Shown here piece after piece: positions 22,983 through 34,496 of a stretch of 64,000 nucleotides of DNA. Source of the DNA: Linepithema humile. Lineage: Eukaryota; Arthropoda; Insecta; Hymenoptera; Formicidae. The stretch's first letter is position 1. Each line of letters starts with the position of its first letter. The stretch covers positions 13,321,501 to 13,385,500 of the forward strand of contig NC_090134.1 in NCBI RefSeq assembly GCF_040581485.1, given 5' to 3'. The position numbers and the translations under genes were made by a program. The notes under the pieces are model-generated. The model was not told where the DNA came from and made no database searches. It was given only the letters and a program-made list of their open reading frames with translations.

Positions 22983-24632
22983 TAATATTCTAGCGATTCG
23001 ATTAGAAAAGTCATCTGCTATTGAAACGGCGAGCGTAACGGGGACGTACGCGGACGCGGCGACGGCAGACGACAGCGACTCTCGTTTGTTGAGCGTCGCT
23101 ATGGTGGGGGCTATTTCCCTCATGTTGCGCATGTTGTTCGACCTTGCATCACTGGTTCTAGCGACAAAATTTGTTTATGCCTGTCTCGTCGTTGCCGCTG
23201 CCTGCTGCCTATTTAACCTAAAGTAATCTGGAATCGAGAACGAAGCATCCAAAAGCATCGACAAAGTGGAAGTGAAAGTAGACAAGTCGAAAAAAAGTTT
23301 TCTATTTGAATAAAGTAAGTAAATTGAACTTCTATTATGCCCATTCGCCTTTTTGATATTTTTTTTTATATTTCTCTCTAAATTTTAATCTTTTGTTTTT
23401 TGATAAAATACTTATTTTGAATTTTAGTACATATCGCAGTAAAAGTGAAGAAAGTTAGAAAAATGCACTTTTAATCGTAGCATACTCAGCAAATATTAAT
23501 AATAATATAATATTAATGTTATAATATCCCACTCAACAATATAATTGCGATGTAATATGCTCTATTACGTATATAACAGTTACATTAATGAGTAGGACAT
23601 TAAAACACTTGTAAGGTTATGTTACTCTTATACTTTGTATTTGCTGGGTAGCAGGCAGTTTATGTGAAAATTTATCAGAGCATAATGATTAAAAGCATGC
23701 ACAATTTATTTTTAATACAAGAAGAGCAAGATTTTCATTAATTAATTTGAAAATTTCACTGATTCAAATTAAGAAAGGAACAAATGTTGCAGCGGTATGT
23801 ATTAAAAAAGTTCTAACAAATGTTTATATTTCTCCTTTTTCAGTTGAAGATTATTAATTGAATTTATCTGTAAGAAATAGTATTTATTGTAAATAATAAA
23901 TATAATGGAACACACTGAAAAACAAAAGCATAAAAAACGTTTAAGAAAGGCTAATGAACGATTTAAACGATCATTAGCGATAATTAATAATGCTTCTCAT
24001 TTATGGTAAACGCTGATACACTATCTATGAATAACAATAATTTAAGTAACGCATGCAATTCGACTAAGCAAAATAGTCCGTCGATTAATGCTAGCGATAC
24101 ATTATTACGTGATTCATTACCTTCAAATAATCTCATAAATTTTGACTTTGCGGGAAAAGAAACAGAATCTTCAACATTTGAGAAACATACGAATATTAGT
24201 TTTCAACCGTGCACAACAAATATTTTTTTAAGTGATTATAAAACGTTCAGAGAGACTTTTAAATCTGCCTTAGCACAGTGGGCAATTAGTGAAAGTATCA
24301 GTTTGTCGTCTACGGGAAAATTACTTGGAATTTTGCGTATGTTGCCTTCATTAAAGAATGTTTTACCAAAAGATCCTAGAACACTTTTAAAAACACTTCG
24401 TGCATTATTCGTAAAAGAGATAAGCTCGGGTTTATTCTATTACTTCGGAATTGAAAGTTCATTAAATGCACTTCTAATTAAACATAGGATAAAAATTCAT
24501 GCCAACCAAGATATAGATCTAGCTGTAAATATTGATGGACTTCCTATATCCAAAAGTACGAACAGTACTTTTTGGCCAATATTATGCTCATTAAAGTTTG
24601 TACCAGCTCTGAAAGGAAAAGTGTTTTTAGTA

Positions 24633-26781
24633 CAGTAGAACCTCGTTTATCCAAGGTAATGTGGGGAGAGCGTACATCGGATAATCGAAATCTCGGATAA
24701 TACTCGGAACACAGATATAATTAAAAGGTTTTTTATTTTTATGTATGTATGAATTTGAAAAAATGCAATATGATCAGATATACATACATACATATGTATA
24801 AAGATATAAGAATTATAACGAATGCACATTATTTTTATGCGTCACTGGCTTAATAAAGTCAGTAATACGAGACTGTTTAATTTGCTCATGCGTTTTTTAG
24901 CTGCAATATCTCTCCATCTTTTTATTAATAAGAGGTCACTTGCAGTAGCTTCTGATTGTTCCTCAACATATTTAAGAGTTAATTCAAGAGCGTTTAATCC
25001 TTCTTCATGATTGACGTACTGACTTTCTTCCATTTCGTTATCTCCAGTTTCATCTGCAATTTCCTCTTCAGAATTAACGAGTTGGCAAATTTCATCGTCA
25101 GTAAGCTCATGTTCACAATCGTCACCATTAGCCCATTCATCAGTATCATTCTTCTCGACGTTTGCACAACCAGGGATTTGCTCCATCATGCTATACAAAT
25201 CTATATTGTCTAGAACTTCATCGCTTTGGCTGTCAGAATTCAGAATTTTTGCCCATGATTTCTGTATTGTGGACCTTTGAATAGCATCCCAAGCTTGAGC
25301 TGACCAGTAAATCACATTTTTCATGTTAATCGCAAGTAAGCACTCCTTAAATGTCTTGTTGTTACTGCTATTTTCTAGAAGTGTTTGAAGTAAGAAACGC
25401 CGGTAGTGACGTTTGAGTGTTTCTAATACTCCTTGATCCATTGGTTGTGCAATGAAAGTCACATTTGGTGGAAAAAATTTCACAACGATATTTCCACTTT
25501 TCAGAATTGACTCGTTTGGGTGAGATGGAGCATTGTCGAGTAAAAGAATCGCTTTTCTGAGAAGTCCATTTTTTTTTCAAGAATCTTTCAACTGAAGGAA
25601 CAAATTTGTCGAAAAACCATTTTTGAAAAAGATCGCTACTCATCCAAGCATTCTTCTGATGAGCGTAGTACACTGGTAAAGCAGCAGGTTTTATGTGTTT
25701 GATCGCTCTAGGTTTAGCTGATTTTCCAATACACATTAATGGAAGTTTGTGTGTTCCCGATGCATTACTACACGCTAAAATAGTAATTCTTTCCTTATTT
25801 TTTTTTGTATCCCGGAGCAGTTGATTCTTCTCTCACAGCTAGTGTTTTGGAAGACATCATTTTGTAATTTACGCCAGTCTCATCGCAATTGTAAATTTGA
25901 TCTCTCGTGTAACCTTCTTCTGTAACAAGCTTATTGAATTCTTCTCTAAACTGATTCATTCCACTTCCATCAGCTGATAATTTTTCGCCACAAATATTTA
26001 ACTGACGAATACCGTGCCTCTTTTTCCACCTATCCAACCATCCACTGCTTGCAGTAAAAGTCTCACTTTCGTTAGGAAACTGTTTCGCAAACATTATAGC
26101 CTTTTGCTGTAAAATTGGGCCTGGAGAGGAGAAAGAGAAAAAAGGGTAATTTCTGCAAGTGTTCATTGGCATAGTATTGTATGGAACAGAAATTCGCGAA
26201 TCTCCATTAAATTTATCAAACATTGATTCAAAGCATACCTGATATGGGTAGTCCCTTTTCTCTCAGTTGAGTGAACCATAAGAATAAAGCTCTGTCTATT
26301 TTATCATATTCTGCAGTTTTCATTGTTTTACGATTTGTCATCGCATTGCATGATTTAGTTGCAAATCTTTCCAAATCGGCTCGCTTCCGACGCCAATCGC
26401 CTACGGTGGTCTCTCCTAAATCAGCCGCGATTTTTCGAATAATTTCGCCACTATCCAATCTTTTTATTGCTTCTAATTTCTGCTCCACACTCACCACAAT
26501 TTTTTTCCGTTTCTGAGCCATCACGACTCTAGGATCGGAACTGCTGCATTTGGTTTATAACACACAAGCTTGTACAAGTTTATGCATGTTGAAACAAAAT
26601 AGCAACAACAAACTATACATACATACTTCGCGCGCCTACATGGCTTTGCTCCGTATTATTCGAGTTTTTCTGTATTATCCGAGCTACCGCCTCGGTTAAT
26701 GCGGAGTGCTCGGATGAATTTAGTGCCTCGGATTACGCGGAGTGTCGGTTAATCGAAGCTCGGATAAACGAGGTTCTACTG
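24633..26781 (-). mobile_element. Tigger (pogo-type) DNA transposon, 2149 bp
   Basis: Terminal inverted repeats CAGTAGAACCTCGTTTATCC at 24633-24652 and its reverse complement at 26762-26781, with TA duplications at 24631-24632 and 26782-26783. Removing the element and one TA restores the frame of the surrounding Tnp2 gene exactly, so the insertion is precise and younger than that gene. It encodes one spliced transposase on the minus strand. Confidence 0.93.
24842..26521 (-). pseudogene. Tigger/Jerky-like transposase with CENP-B-type DNA-binding domains
   Basis: The start is the ATG at 26519-26521. The CENP-B N-terminal helix-turn-helix (SVEQKLEAIKRLDSG) is followed by a 118-bp intron, 26121-26238 (donor GTATGC, acceptor CTCTCCAG). 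Then come the second DNA-binding domain (SSGWLDRWKKRHGI) and a DDE domain with Asp in YNCDETGV, Asp in LLLDNAPSH and Asp in PMDQGVLETLKR. One-base slips in A runs near 25800 and 25570 split it into three frames. The C-terminus is acidic. It is close to full length for the family and probably inactivated only recently. Confidence 0.88.
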
Positions 26782-27432
26782 TAGCTCTCTTCCATGGCGA
26801 CGAGAAACCAAATTCACATGAGTTTTTATCCGATTTTATTAATGAATGTATTCACTTATCATGCAATGGAATTATAATTAACTCAATTTGTTGTAATTTT
26901 AAAGTTTTAATGTTAATCTGTGACACACCAGCAAAATCACTTGTTCTAGCTACTAAAGGCCATTTCGGGTATTATTCGTGTCCAAAATGCACAATAACAG
27001 AGGATATGTACAATAATGTAATGTGTTTCATTGAAACTGATTGCACTAAGAGAACTGATACTTCATTCCGAAATAAAGAACAACCTGAACATCATACTGG
27101 TTCAAGCAGTTTATTAAACTTACCAAATTTTGATATGATTAACAATGTTCCCGTAGACTACATGCATGCGCTTTTATTAGGTGCATGCAAGAGGCTTTTG
27201 TGCCATAATCGGTACGGCTGGATTTCTGGAAAACCTCCACATAAATTGTATGCCCGAAATGTGCAAAAAATATCGCAACAGTTGTCGATATTAAAAAAAT
27301 ATATTTCATGCAAATTTTCTTGTAAAACAAGATCAATAGAAGAGTGTAAAAGATTCAAAGGCACAGAATTTTTTTTTTTTTTTATTGTACAGTGGTCCAT
27401 TAGTGTTAAAGAAAATATTACCAACATCTATA

Positions 27433-27799
27433 CAGGGTGATTCAGAACAACCCAGGTGTCCTTGCACAGACGTATTCCTGAGTTAATTCTGAGACGATTT
27501 TTCCTTTACAAAAACTTTGTCCGCAGCTTATTTTTCAAGTTATAAAAGAAAAAAGTTATCAAATCACGGGACGAATACAGAAGATAGGCAGGAGCGGCGC
27601 AACTCCATTCGACACGGGTGATTACGGGACGCACGTTGCGATCAAACACACGTGATGAAACACGCGCCACACACGCACGCACGCACGCGCGCACGCACGC
27701 ACGTGTGCATGCATAACAATTTTATATTTTTAAATAAAATAAAAAAATCAGAAAAGCTTACTATTATAATATATAATCTAATTTGCATGTTCTTTTTAG
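27433..27799. mobile_element. insertion with TACAGGGTGATTC end and internal (GCAC)n
   Basis: The Tnp2 frame is interrupted at a TA followed by CAGGGTGATTCAGAACAACCC, which looks like a mariner-type terminal repeat common in Hymenoptera. A (CACG)n microsatellite occupies 27663-27712. The far terminus was not found; the segment runs into the intron-like T-rich sequence before the Harbinger exon at 27800. Confidence 0.4.
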
Positions 27800-28261
27800 G
27801 TTATATGTGACTGCAGTTTAAAATTTTTGCATTGTTATGCTGGACAAGTTGGTTCCATACATGACATGAGAGTCTATCGCTTATCGGGTTTTCAAAAGAT
27901 GTGCACAGAAAAAAATTTTCCAGAAGATAGTCATCTGTTAGAAGATGCTGTATATGGAATCCAAAAATATATAATGGTTCCTTACCGAGATAATGGGCAT
28001 TTGACAGAAACAGAAGTAACATACAATAAAATACATTTTTCTGCGCGTATGATTGTAGAAAGGTCACTGGGACTCTTAAAAGGAAGATTCAGAAGTATTT
28101 TTGATACTTTGCCAATGACCAGGACAGATTTAGTAGCTAAATATGTAGTAGTTTGTTGCATTTTGCATAACATCTGTTTGTTACATAATGACATTATAGA
28201 AATACCAATAATAGTAAATGAAACGCAGTTTGAACCGAATCGTGATACTATTGATCCTTAA
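27800..28261 (+). pseudogene. PIF/Harbinger transposase, C-terminal exon
   Basis: The frame starts right after a TTCTTTTTAG splice acceptor. It carries the DDE nuclease layout of HARBI1-like transposases: VICD, GSIHDMRVYR, EDAVYG (second acid), PYRDNGHLTETE and MIVERSLGLLKGRFR (third acid), then a C-terminus ending DPSTOP-like at 28261. The upstream exons are missing, lost at the junction near 27433-27790. About 150 residues remain, roughly the C-terminal half of the family length. A Myb/SANT gene in converging orientation lies 0.8 kb downstream, the partner protein such elements encode. Confidence 0.8.
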
Positions 28262-29072
28262 AATAAAGAACAAGGCATTCAAAAACGCAATCTTATTGCA
28301 CAATCGTTTATAAATCCTTAATTACTTTCATATATTTTATAAATATCTTGTATATCTGTAGAAATCAATATATATTTTGTATAACTTTATAAATATTATC
28401 ATGACATTTCAACACAAATATATTAATTATATTGAAATTTGTATTGATTGTCTTAAAATTCTTTTCCAATTTTACAAAAAATTTCACATTTTTACTAATA
28501 TCCCATATCCTGTAAAAGTTAATAATTATAATTATTATTATTAATTAAATTTTTTATAATTTAAAATGTAAATAAATTAAAAGTTAAGTTTAATGAATTA
28601 GTTTTTATTTAGTATCAAGTTTTATTCAATGACAGTTTAATCATGTTTTTTCTTATACTTTATTAATACTTTAAATTTAACTTTACTAACTAACTTTATA
28701 TTTTATACATAAAAATTAGATATGTATCAGTCTTTTAATTTTAATATATATGCTTAATGTATAGTCTTAATGTAATTTTTTTAATGTATTAATTTTATAA
28801 ATTCTATAATAAACTAAAATAAAAACTGTAACAAATTATTGCACAATTAATGTATCACAATAAGACTTTAAAAGATATTCTTATATTAATGATAAAAAAA
28901 AAAACAAAAAATAATCTTTACAATGTTTTCATAACCACTTTGCAATGAGGCACAGTAAGGCAGTGAGAATATTAATTTTTTGCGCATAAAAGTACGCGCG
29001 GCTCACTGCGAGTTGATGATCACCAGGAACTCATTTTAGAAAAGCTTTATTTAATATCTCTTCAATTTTTTT
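28262..29072. other. AT-rich spacer between converging Harbinger genes
   Basis: Strongly AT-rich, no open frame of note. Presumed 3' UTRs and polyadenylation regions of the two converging genes. Confidence 0.5.
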
Positions 29073-30703
29073 TTAGCTGTTCCATTTTTCCATACGTCTC
29101 TTGTCAGCAGATTCACGTTTAAGAATTTTTTCTTTTAAACATTTCTCCATATACGTTTCCATATTCAATTTTCTTTTTTTTACTATAAAAGAAAATTATA
29201 GATTTGAATGTATTTGAGATTATATTTATAATATAACAGATGCATTTATAATAAACAGATTGTAAAATGTTATTCATACTTACTTTTCTTCAGACTTTCT
29301 TCTGTAGTACAAGAACTTTCAGAACTTTCATCGCTTGTTTCGATACTTGTTCCAGCAACTGCTAAAGGTTTTATCCAAGGTTTTTTGTTAAATATATTAT
29401 CCATCAGCTAAAATATTCACATAAGTAATATACTTACACACTAATTATATATATTGTATATATTACGTAATATAAAGATACCATTATATTTAATCATTTA
29501 ATATAAAGATATCATTTACTTTTTTTCTTTTCAAATTCGATTTTAAATTATACGAATAATTATTTTTCATGAGATAACTATTTTTGTTTTTACAGATTTG
29601 TAGTGAATATTCCTATGTACTACAAAAGTTAATCATAATTATGCATAATTAAATTAAGAAATACTTACATCAAAATATTCCCATTTTTTTTTATCATTTC
29701 CTGAACGATTGTTGTGGTCTTTTATATTTTTATAAGTCCTCTTCATTGCTTGAAATTTTATAGCACATTTTGTCCCATTAATATTATATCCTTTTTTTCT
29801 CATTTCTTTAGAAACATTTTCCCAGCAACATTTTACTGTGCTCTTTCCATTATAAAAATCTTGTTCTTTAGTAGTATATATGTCAATCAGAAGTAGTGTT
29901 TTTTCTCTTGACTAATTATGCTGTTCTAATTATACCAAAAAGTTAATTTAATAATTTTTATTAAAGTAGATCAAAGTTAAGTACTTATTTTAACGTACCT
30001 TTACCCTTATCTTCATTTAAGGTAGATGCTGTAGAAATAATATTCGTGTTTCTATTTTTCAAAATACTACAATCTGAAAATTGAAACATTTATTAAAATA
30101 TAATTGAATAAAAATCAATTAAAAAATAACAGTTCAACATTTTAAACCCTAATATTTAATTTTAACATTTTAAAAATAACACTAACTTTTTAATAAATTA
30201 ATTAATCAGTTTATAAAAGAATTTGTTTAGACTTTAAACTTCAAAGTTAAAACTCTTGTTATAAAAAAAATGTTTAATACGATTTTATACATTACCTATG
30301 TTGTTAGTTTTTCTTTTTTTGTTATTGTTGTTAGTACACAGTTTTGCTTCTTCCAGCAAGGTTGTTGCAAATTGTAAATCTGAAACAGAAACATAAACAT
30401 AAATAATGGTCCAAATACCTTAAATTTTAAAAATATTTATGAAATATAAAATAATAAAATATAATTTAAAATATTTATATGTTAAAAATGTAATTGTAGT
30501 ATAATATAAATGTAATTGTAATGTATTTTGTACTATTATTGTACATTTAATTTTAATTAAAGAAAAAAATTCTTACCATTTTGAGCTCTTTCCGCATCTT
30601 CGGGACTTACTCTTATATTATATTCTTTATTTTCTTTGTTGTCGATCAAGGTTAGATCGGTTAAAACAATATTCATATCTACATCAGACAACTGTACACC
30701 CAT
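29073..30703 (-). pseudogene. Myb/SANT-like DNA-binding protein, six exons, one nonsense codon
   Basis: Exons 30577-30703, 30296-30379, 29999-30073, 29669-29925, 29284-29407 and 29073-29182 join in consistent phase with GT-AG introns (donors GTAAGA, GTAATG, GTACGT, GTAAGT, GTAAGT). Exon four holds the trihelix/SANT-type domain: REKTLLLIDIYTTKEQDF, CCWENVSKEMRKKGY and AIKFQAMKRTYKNIKDHNN. A TAG stands where the family has the first core Trp of this domain, so one G-to-A change breaks it. The acidic tail and KEKILKRESADKRRMEKW are typical. Such proteins accompany Harbinger transposases and help them bind DNA and enter the nucleus. The element end may be at 30887 (CGGAACGCACCC). Confidence 0.7.
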
Positions 30704-30887
30704 CTGAAGACGCCATCTTGATTACTGCGAGTGCTTCACCTCGGTGCTTGCAGTAGCCGCAACAGGAAATACGTAAAAATCAATGACGTCATGGATTTCT
30801 AGCAGTACTTTCGCAGTGCACTATTGGCAACATCGGAACGCTACTGGTAGTACTGTCAGTACTCACAGTTAATAACGGAACGCACCC

Positions 30888-31941
30888 ATAATGTTGTAGA
30901 TAGTTTGGAAGTGCATAACAAATGGTACGTAAAAATATTTTTCTAAAAAAATATATATATTATTACATTTAATTGATGTATATTTAGCCTATTTTTATCT
31001 AACCTATATAAATCATGTGTTCCGTTCAGCTTGGACAATTTAATGTCCGCACTGTTTTTATTTTATATAAGGCACAAACAATGAACAAAATTGCTTATTC
31101 ACAATGAGTTTATTTGTATCACTTATTGTACATTTGCAATCACTTCTCCTTAACTGTATTATTGCGAGGACAACGCCTAGGGGTTAACCTGAAGTTACCC
31201 TGAGTCCCCGATTGTATCGAATAATGTTGTAAGGACAACGCCTAGGGATGAGCCTAAACTCACCCTGAGTCCTCGGTTAGACCAACCCGTTAAATCGACC
31301 GTTTCCACCGGACTTGTAACGTACTCGTATAAGACTCGTATTCGTATAATTTTCGTACTCGTATATGACCGACTGTTCACTTCGAGAGCTACTACGCGAA
31401 TATTGAGAAACGGAACGATGCGCGCCGCCACCAAGAGATCTTAGGACCTCCTCTAATTTTATCCAATTGGTGGTTATCAGTCTAAGATGCCGTGATTCGT
31501 CGATGTCGCATATGAAAAGTGGTGGCCACCACAAAAACAAACGCGGCGGCTCAAGGCAATGGCGGATAGCGTCACGGCGGTCCGGTAGCGCGGTAAACAA
31601 AAAACGCGGCATATCAAAGACGCCGCTATGAAAACATATTTATATTAAGAGGTTTACAAGCCGGTATCGGAAACGTATTTATGAGAATATATATTCGTTT
31701 GTCGGTCAAACCATCTGTCATGCATGACATTTTATAGCGCTTACATAACATCATGTTTATTGTAGATCAAAACTTCTTTAATACATATTTTGAACAAAAT
31801 GCATAAAATTAAGAAATAGTAGGAGTTTTACAAAAGTCAGTATTAGAAGGTATGTATTAAAAATAAATTTTAATAATAGATTTTAGTAATAGATTTTATT
31901 TTTAAATTACATTTTACAAACATTTGTTTCCTTCAATATAG
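30888..31941. other. mostly non-coding; short direct repeat at 31167-31290
   Basis: Two copies of a unit starting AGGACAACGCCTAGGG at 31167 and 31232, 65 bp apart, each ending in a CCCTGAGTCC block. The rest is AT-rich without recognised genes. A minus-strand frame at 31277-31612 has no recognisable domain and is not called. Confidence 0.5.
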
Positions 31942-32478
31942 CTGAAAAATCAGGGGATTTTCATTGGACAAACCAAAACATCAAGTTATTATTGCAAATT
32001 TATGCGGAACATAAAAAAGACTTTCAAGACCCAAAAATTAAAAAAAAAACATGGGAGAAAATACAACAAGTTTTTGCGAGCAAAGGCTTGGATGTAGCAA
32101 TAGATATGCTTTACCGCAAAATGCGTAATTTAAAACATTCATTCAAAACAATAAAAGATAACAATAAAAAAAAGCACATCAGGTCGTGGACGGATACAAT
32201 AGGAATGGTATGAAACAATGGAAGATATTTTTCTTGAGGATCGTACAATTAATATTGGTCATACATTGGCCTCATTACCTTCAACGTCAACACAACAAGA
32301 AAATTTATCTGTCATTAAAATGCATAATAATAAAAATATAAATATAGAAACAGAAATAATGGAAGCAGAAACCTCAAATACGGATCAACCTGAGACCTCT
32401 TCCATTTCAACATGTGAAGAAAATAATAATTTAGACAGGTTGTTATTATGTTTTATTATGTCTAATTATGTTTTATTA
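31942..32478 (+). pseudogene. second Myb/SANT-like protein fragment
   Basis: After a CTTCAATATAG acceptor the frame gives a trihelix/SANT domain: FHWTNQNIKLLLQIYAEH, KKTWEKIQQVFASKG and YRKMRNLKHSFKTIKDNN. A slip in an A run near 32170 is followed by a TAG at about 32200. The frame then continues from 32206 with EWYETMEDIFLEDRTINIG and a Ser/Thr/Glu-rich tail to 32478. It is a different gene from the one at 29073-30703 and lies on the other strand. Probably the remnant of another Harbinger partner gene. Confidence 0.6.
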
Positions 32479-32501
32479 TAAACTTATTTTAAGCCCTTAA
32501 T

Positions 32502-32701
32502 TTAAGGGGATCCTAAAATAGTCTATTTTACCGATTTCTTTTTGGCTACGCGGAATAAAAAATTCTTTCAAATTGACCTTTCGTAATGTATTAGCATATG
32601 TACTTTAACTACAGAAAAGAATTTTTTATTCTACACAGTCAAAAAAAGGTTAAGACGGTTTAAAAGAAATCGGTAAAACAAACCACTTTAGGATTCCCTT
32701 A
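32502..32701. mobile_element. 200-bp TTAA-bounded MITE
   Basis: Ends are TTAAGGGGATCCTAAA and TTTAGGATTCCCTTAA; the arms pair for about 80 bp around the centre. TTAA borders point to a piggyBac-type target. Its right TTAA (32698-32701) is also the left border of the next element. Confidence 0.65.
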
Positions 32702-32774
32702 ACCAGTTGAGTGGTAATGTATCATATATGAAAAAGTGGTAATGTATCATATATTGTAGGCGTCGAAAAATTAA

Positions 32775-32850
32775 GGAGCCGACCGGGTTTTGAACTCGGG
32801 ATCCCTCGTACCACAATCCAGCACTTAGTTTGCTGCCCCACGACAGCTCC
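32775..32850 (-). ncRNA. tRNA-like sequence inside the left terminal repeat
   Basis: The minus strand starts GGAGCTG and ends CGGCTCC, a seven-pair acceptor stem with one G-T pair. CAGCA and TGCTG frame a seven-base loop, and GAGTTCAAAACCCGG resembles a T arm with a B box. A normal D arm is missing and the variable region is long, so it is a tRNA-derived or tRNA-mimicking element and not a working tRNA. Confidence 0.5.
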
Positions 32851-33043
32851 ACTGCTTTCCTATTCAATTCGACCGCCTACCAAATATCGAAATAAACCTT
32901 ACTAGACTTTATACTCCTACAGCTCGGCCAGCCTGACAATACATTCGTCCTCGAATGTGAGCGATCGATGGCACTCACGATTGTCCATCCTCACATCTCG
33001 GACTTCCACCAGTCAAGGTTTCCTCACTGTACCTAATACGAAT

Positions 33044-33240
33044 ACCGAATAATCTAAACTGTCCCCTCCACAGGCCAGCAGATCCGAATCCCACACAGGG
33101 TACGCAACGAACACCGAATAATCTAAACTGTCCCCTCCTCGGCCCAGCAGACTTGAATCCCACACACAGGGCATGCAACGAACACCGAATAATCTAAACT
33201 GTCCCCTCCTCGGGTCAGCAGATTCGTATCCCACTTCTGA
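33044..33240. repeat. about 70-bp tandem repeats inside the TRIM-like element
   Basis: Almost three units start with ACCGAATAATCTAAACTG at 33044, 33113 and 33184. On the minus strand each unit contains a TGGGATNCNANTCTGCTG-type word, reminiscent of a primer-binding site. Confidence 0.65.
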
Positions 33241-33264
33241 AAACTGTAGGCGTTGAAAAATTAA

Positions 33265-33340
33265 GGAGCCGACCGGGTTTTGAACTCGGGATCCCTCGTA
33301 CCACAATCCAGCACTTAGCTTGCTGCCCCACGACAGCTCC
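33265..33340 (-). ncRNA. tRNA-like sequence inside the right terminal repeat
   Basis: Same structure as 32775-32850, differing at the loop (AGCTAAG instead of AACTAAG). Acceptor-stem ends are conserved. Confidence 0.5.
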
Positions 33341-34496
33341 ACTGCTTTCCTATTTAATTCGACCGCCTACCAAATATCGAAACAAGCCTTACTAGATTTT
33401 ATACTCCTACAATATGTACATTTCTAAATAACTCCACTAATTTTCAACAGATTTGCATAAAACTTGATATCCTAAGGTTTTTTGGGCTGCTGAATTCGAA
33501 TCTGTTGTTAAAATTGCAAAATTAAAAATGGCGGATTCAATATGGCGACTATTAATTGTTAAAACGACTAAAATATTGAAGTTAGGTAAAATATGTATAA
33601 GATCTTATTTGTAGAACTTTTTATGACCTTCATTTTTTGTTTGACAACTTTTTTCCGTACAATAAATACTTTCTGAAATAATTAACAAAAACAGTTTTAT
33701 TTTTGAACTTTTGAGGGGAGCTGGGGGGCGGAGGGATTTGCGCCAAAAATCCATTTGGGAACATTATTTACTAGATAAAATAAGTACTTAGGCTAAATAT
33801 AAGCCAAATCGGAGGTGATAGCTTTTTGGAAGTTTACCCCCCTTTTTTGATCCACCTCCACTTTTGACTGGAAAATCGTAGTAAACATTTTCGAAAATCA
33901 TTGTTCTTGTCTTGGAACGCCCTTTCAAATGATCCCCACTTGACCCATAGTGCCATTTAACATTTTTCATCCCTATTTTGCCCCCCCCCCCCTTCCACGC
34001 CCTGAGGGAGGGATCCACACCCATTCCAAAAAATTGCTTTTTCGAAAACTTTGAACCCATGTTTCACCGTTTTTCGATATTTTAACTTTTGGCTCTTACC
34101 ACTTTTGGCACAAATCTTTCGGAAAAGTCTACCACTCAACTGGTTAATCATAATTATAATAACGCTTTCTAGAAGGAAACAGATAATATCACACAATTGG
34201 ATATTAAATAAAAAAAGTTTCAAAATTTTAATTAAATTTTTAAATAATTAAAATTTTAATTGGCTTATTATTTAATTTAATTGGCTTATTAGCCAATTCT
34301 ATTCAACAGCCAATTATATGACAATATCTAGTTATATTATGTTACTTGAGAGCTTTTACTTACTAAATGTAATTTTGTTATAGTAGAGCATTAAAGATGT
34401 AGGTATTCTCACGTTTGCTCACGTCTGCGCCATTTTCGCTCCATTCCCTCACTCCTTGCCCTCTCGCCCCTTTACCGCTGAGCTAAGAAGTTTATG

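Larger units (their letters stand above)
23905..27432 (+). pseudogene. Tnp2-type transposase gene, split by a Tigger insertion
   Basis: A start codon at 23905 opens a basic N-terminus (KQKHKKRLRKANERF) that stops at about 24008. The main frame runs from 24003 to the TA at 24631-24632, is interrupted by the Tigger element 24633-26781, and resumes at once after it with LFHGDEKPNSHEFLSDFINE. Landmarks are the zinc-type FGYYSCPKC and the DYMHALLLGACKRLL motif typical of Tnp2 proteins. A run of T at 27370-27384 causes another frameshift; the continuing frame reads LLYSGPLVLKK and ends at 27432, where a further insertion begins. Three breaks in all. Acts, when intact, as a cut-and-paste transposase. 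Confidence 0.7.
32754..33411. mobile_element. TRIM-like miniature LTR element, 658 bp
   Basis: Direct terminal repeats 32754-32921 and 33245-33411 both start TGTAGGCGT and end ACTCCTACA, a TG...CA with inverted TGTAGG/CCTACA. The whole is flanked by ATAT (32750-32753 and 33412-33415), a 4-bp duplication as for LTR elements. The internal region is 323 bp and encodes nothing. This size and layout match terminal-repeat retrotransposons in miniature. Each terminal repeat contains a tRNA-like sequence on the minus strand. Confidence 0.75.
32702..34143. mobile_element. TTAA-flanked non-autonomous element with CCAGTTGAGTGGTA ends
   Basis: CCAGTTGAGTGGTA at 32702-32715 is repeated inverted at 34130-34143, each next to TTAA (32698-32701 and 34144-34147). 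A TTAA duplication and ends starting CC fit the piggyBac superfamily. No transposase is present. The interior holds a 24-bp direct repeat at 32711-32753, the TRIM-like insertion 32754-33411 and non-coding sequence with a C10 run near 33982. Confidence 0.6.

Noticed and set aside
22933..23226. 97-codon frame with hydrophobic segments
   Set aside because: It overlaps a hairpin arm, is also open on the opposite strand, lacks recognisable similarity and lies in probable transposon promoter sequence.
31277..31612. Minus-strand 111-codon frame
   Set aside because: No domain, overlaps a short direct repeat and is not supported by splice or promoter context.
32775..32850. Functional tRNA gene
   Set aside because: A full acceptor stem but no proper D arm, a purine at the U33 position and a copy in each terminal repeat of a retroelement; treated as tRNA-like only.
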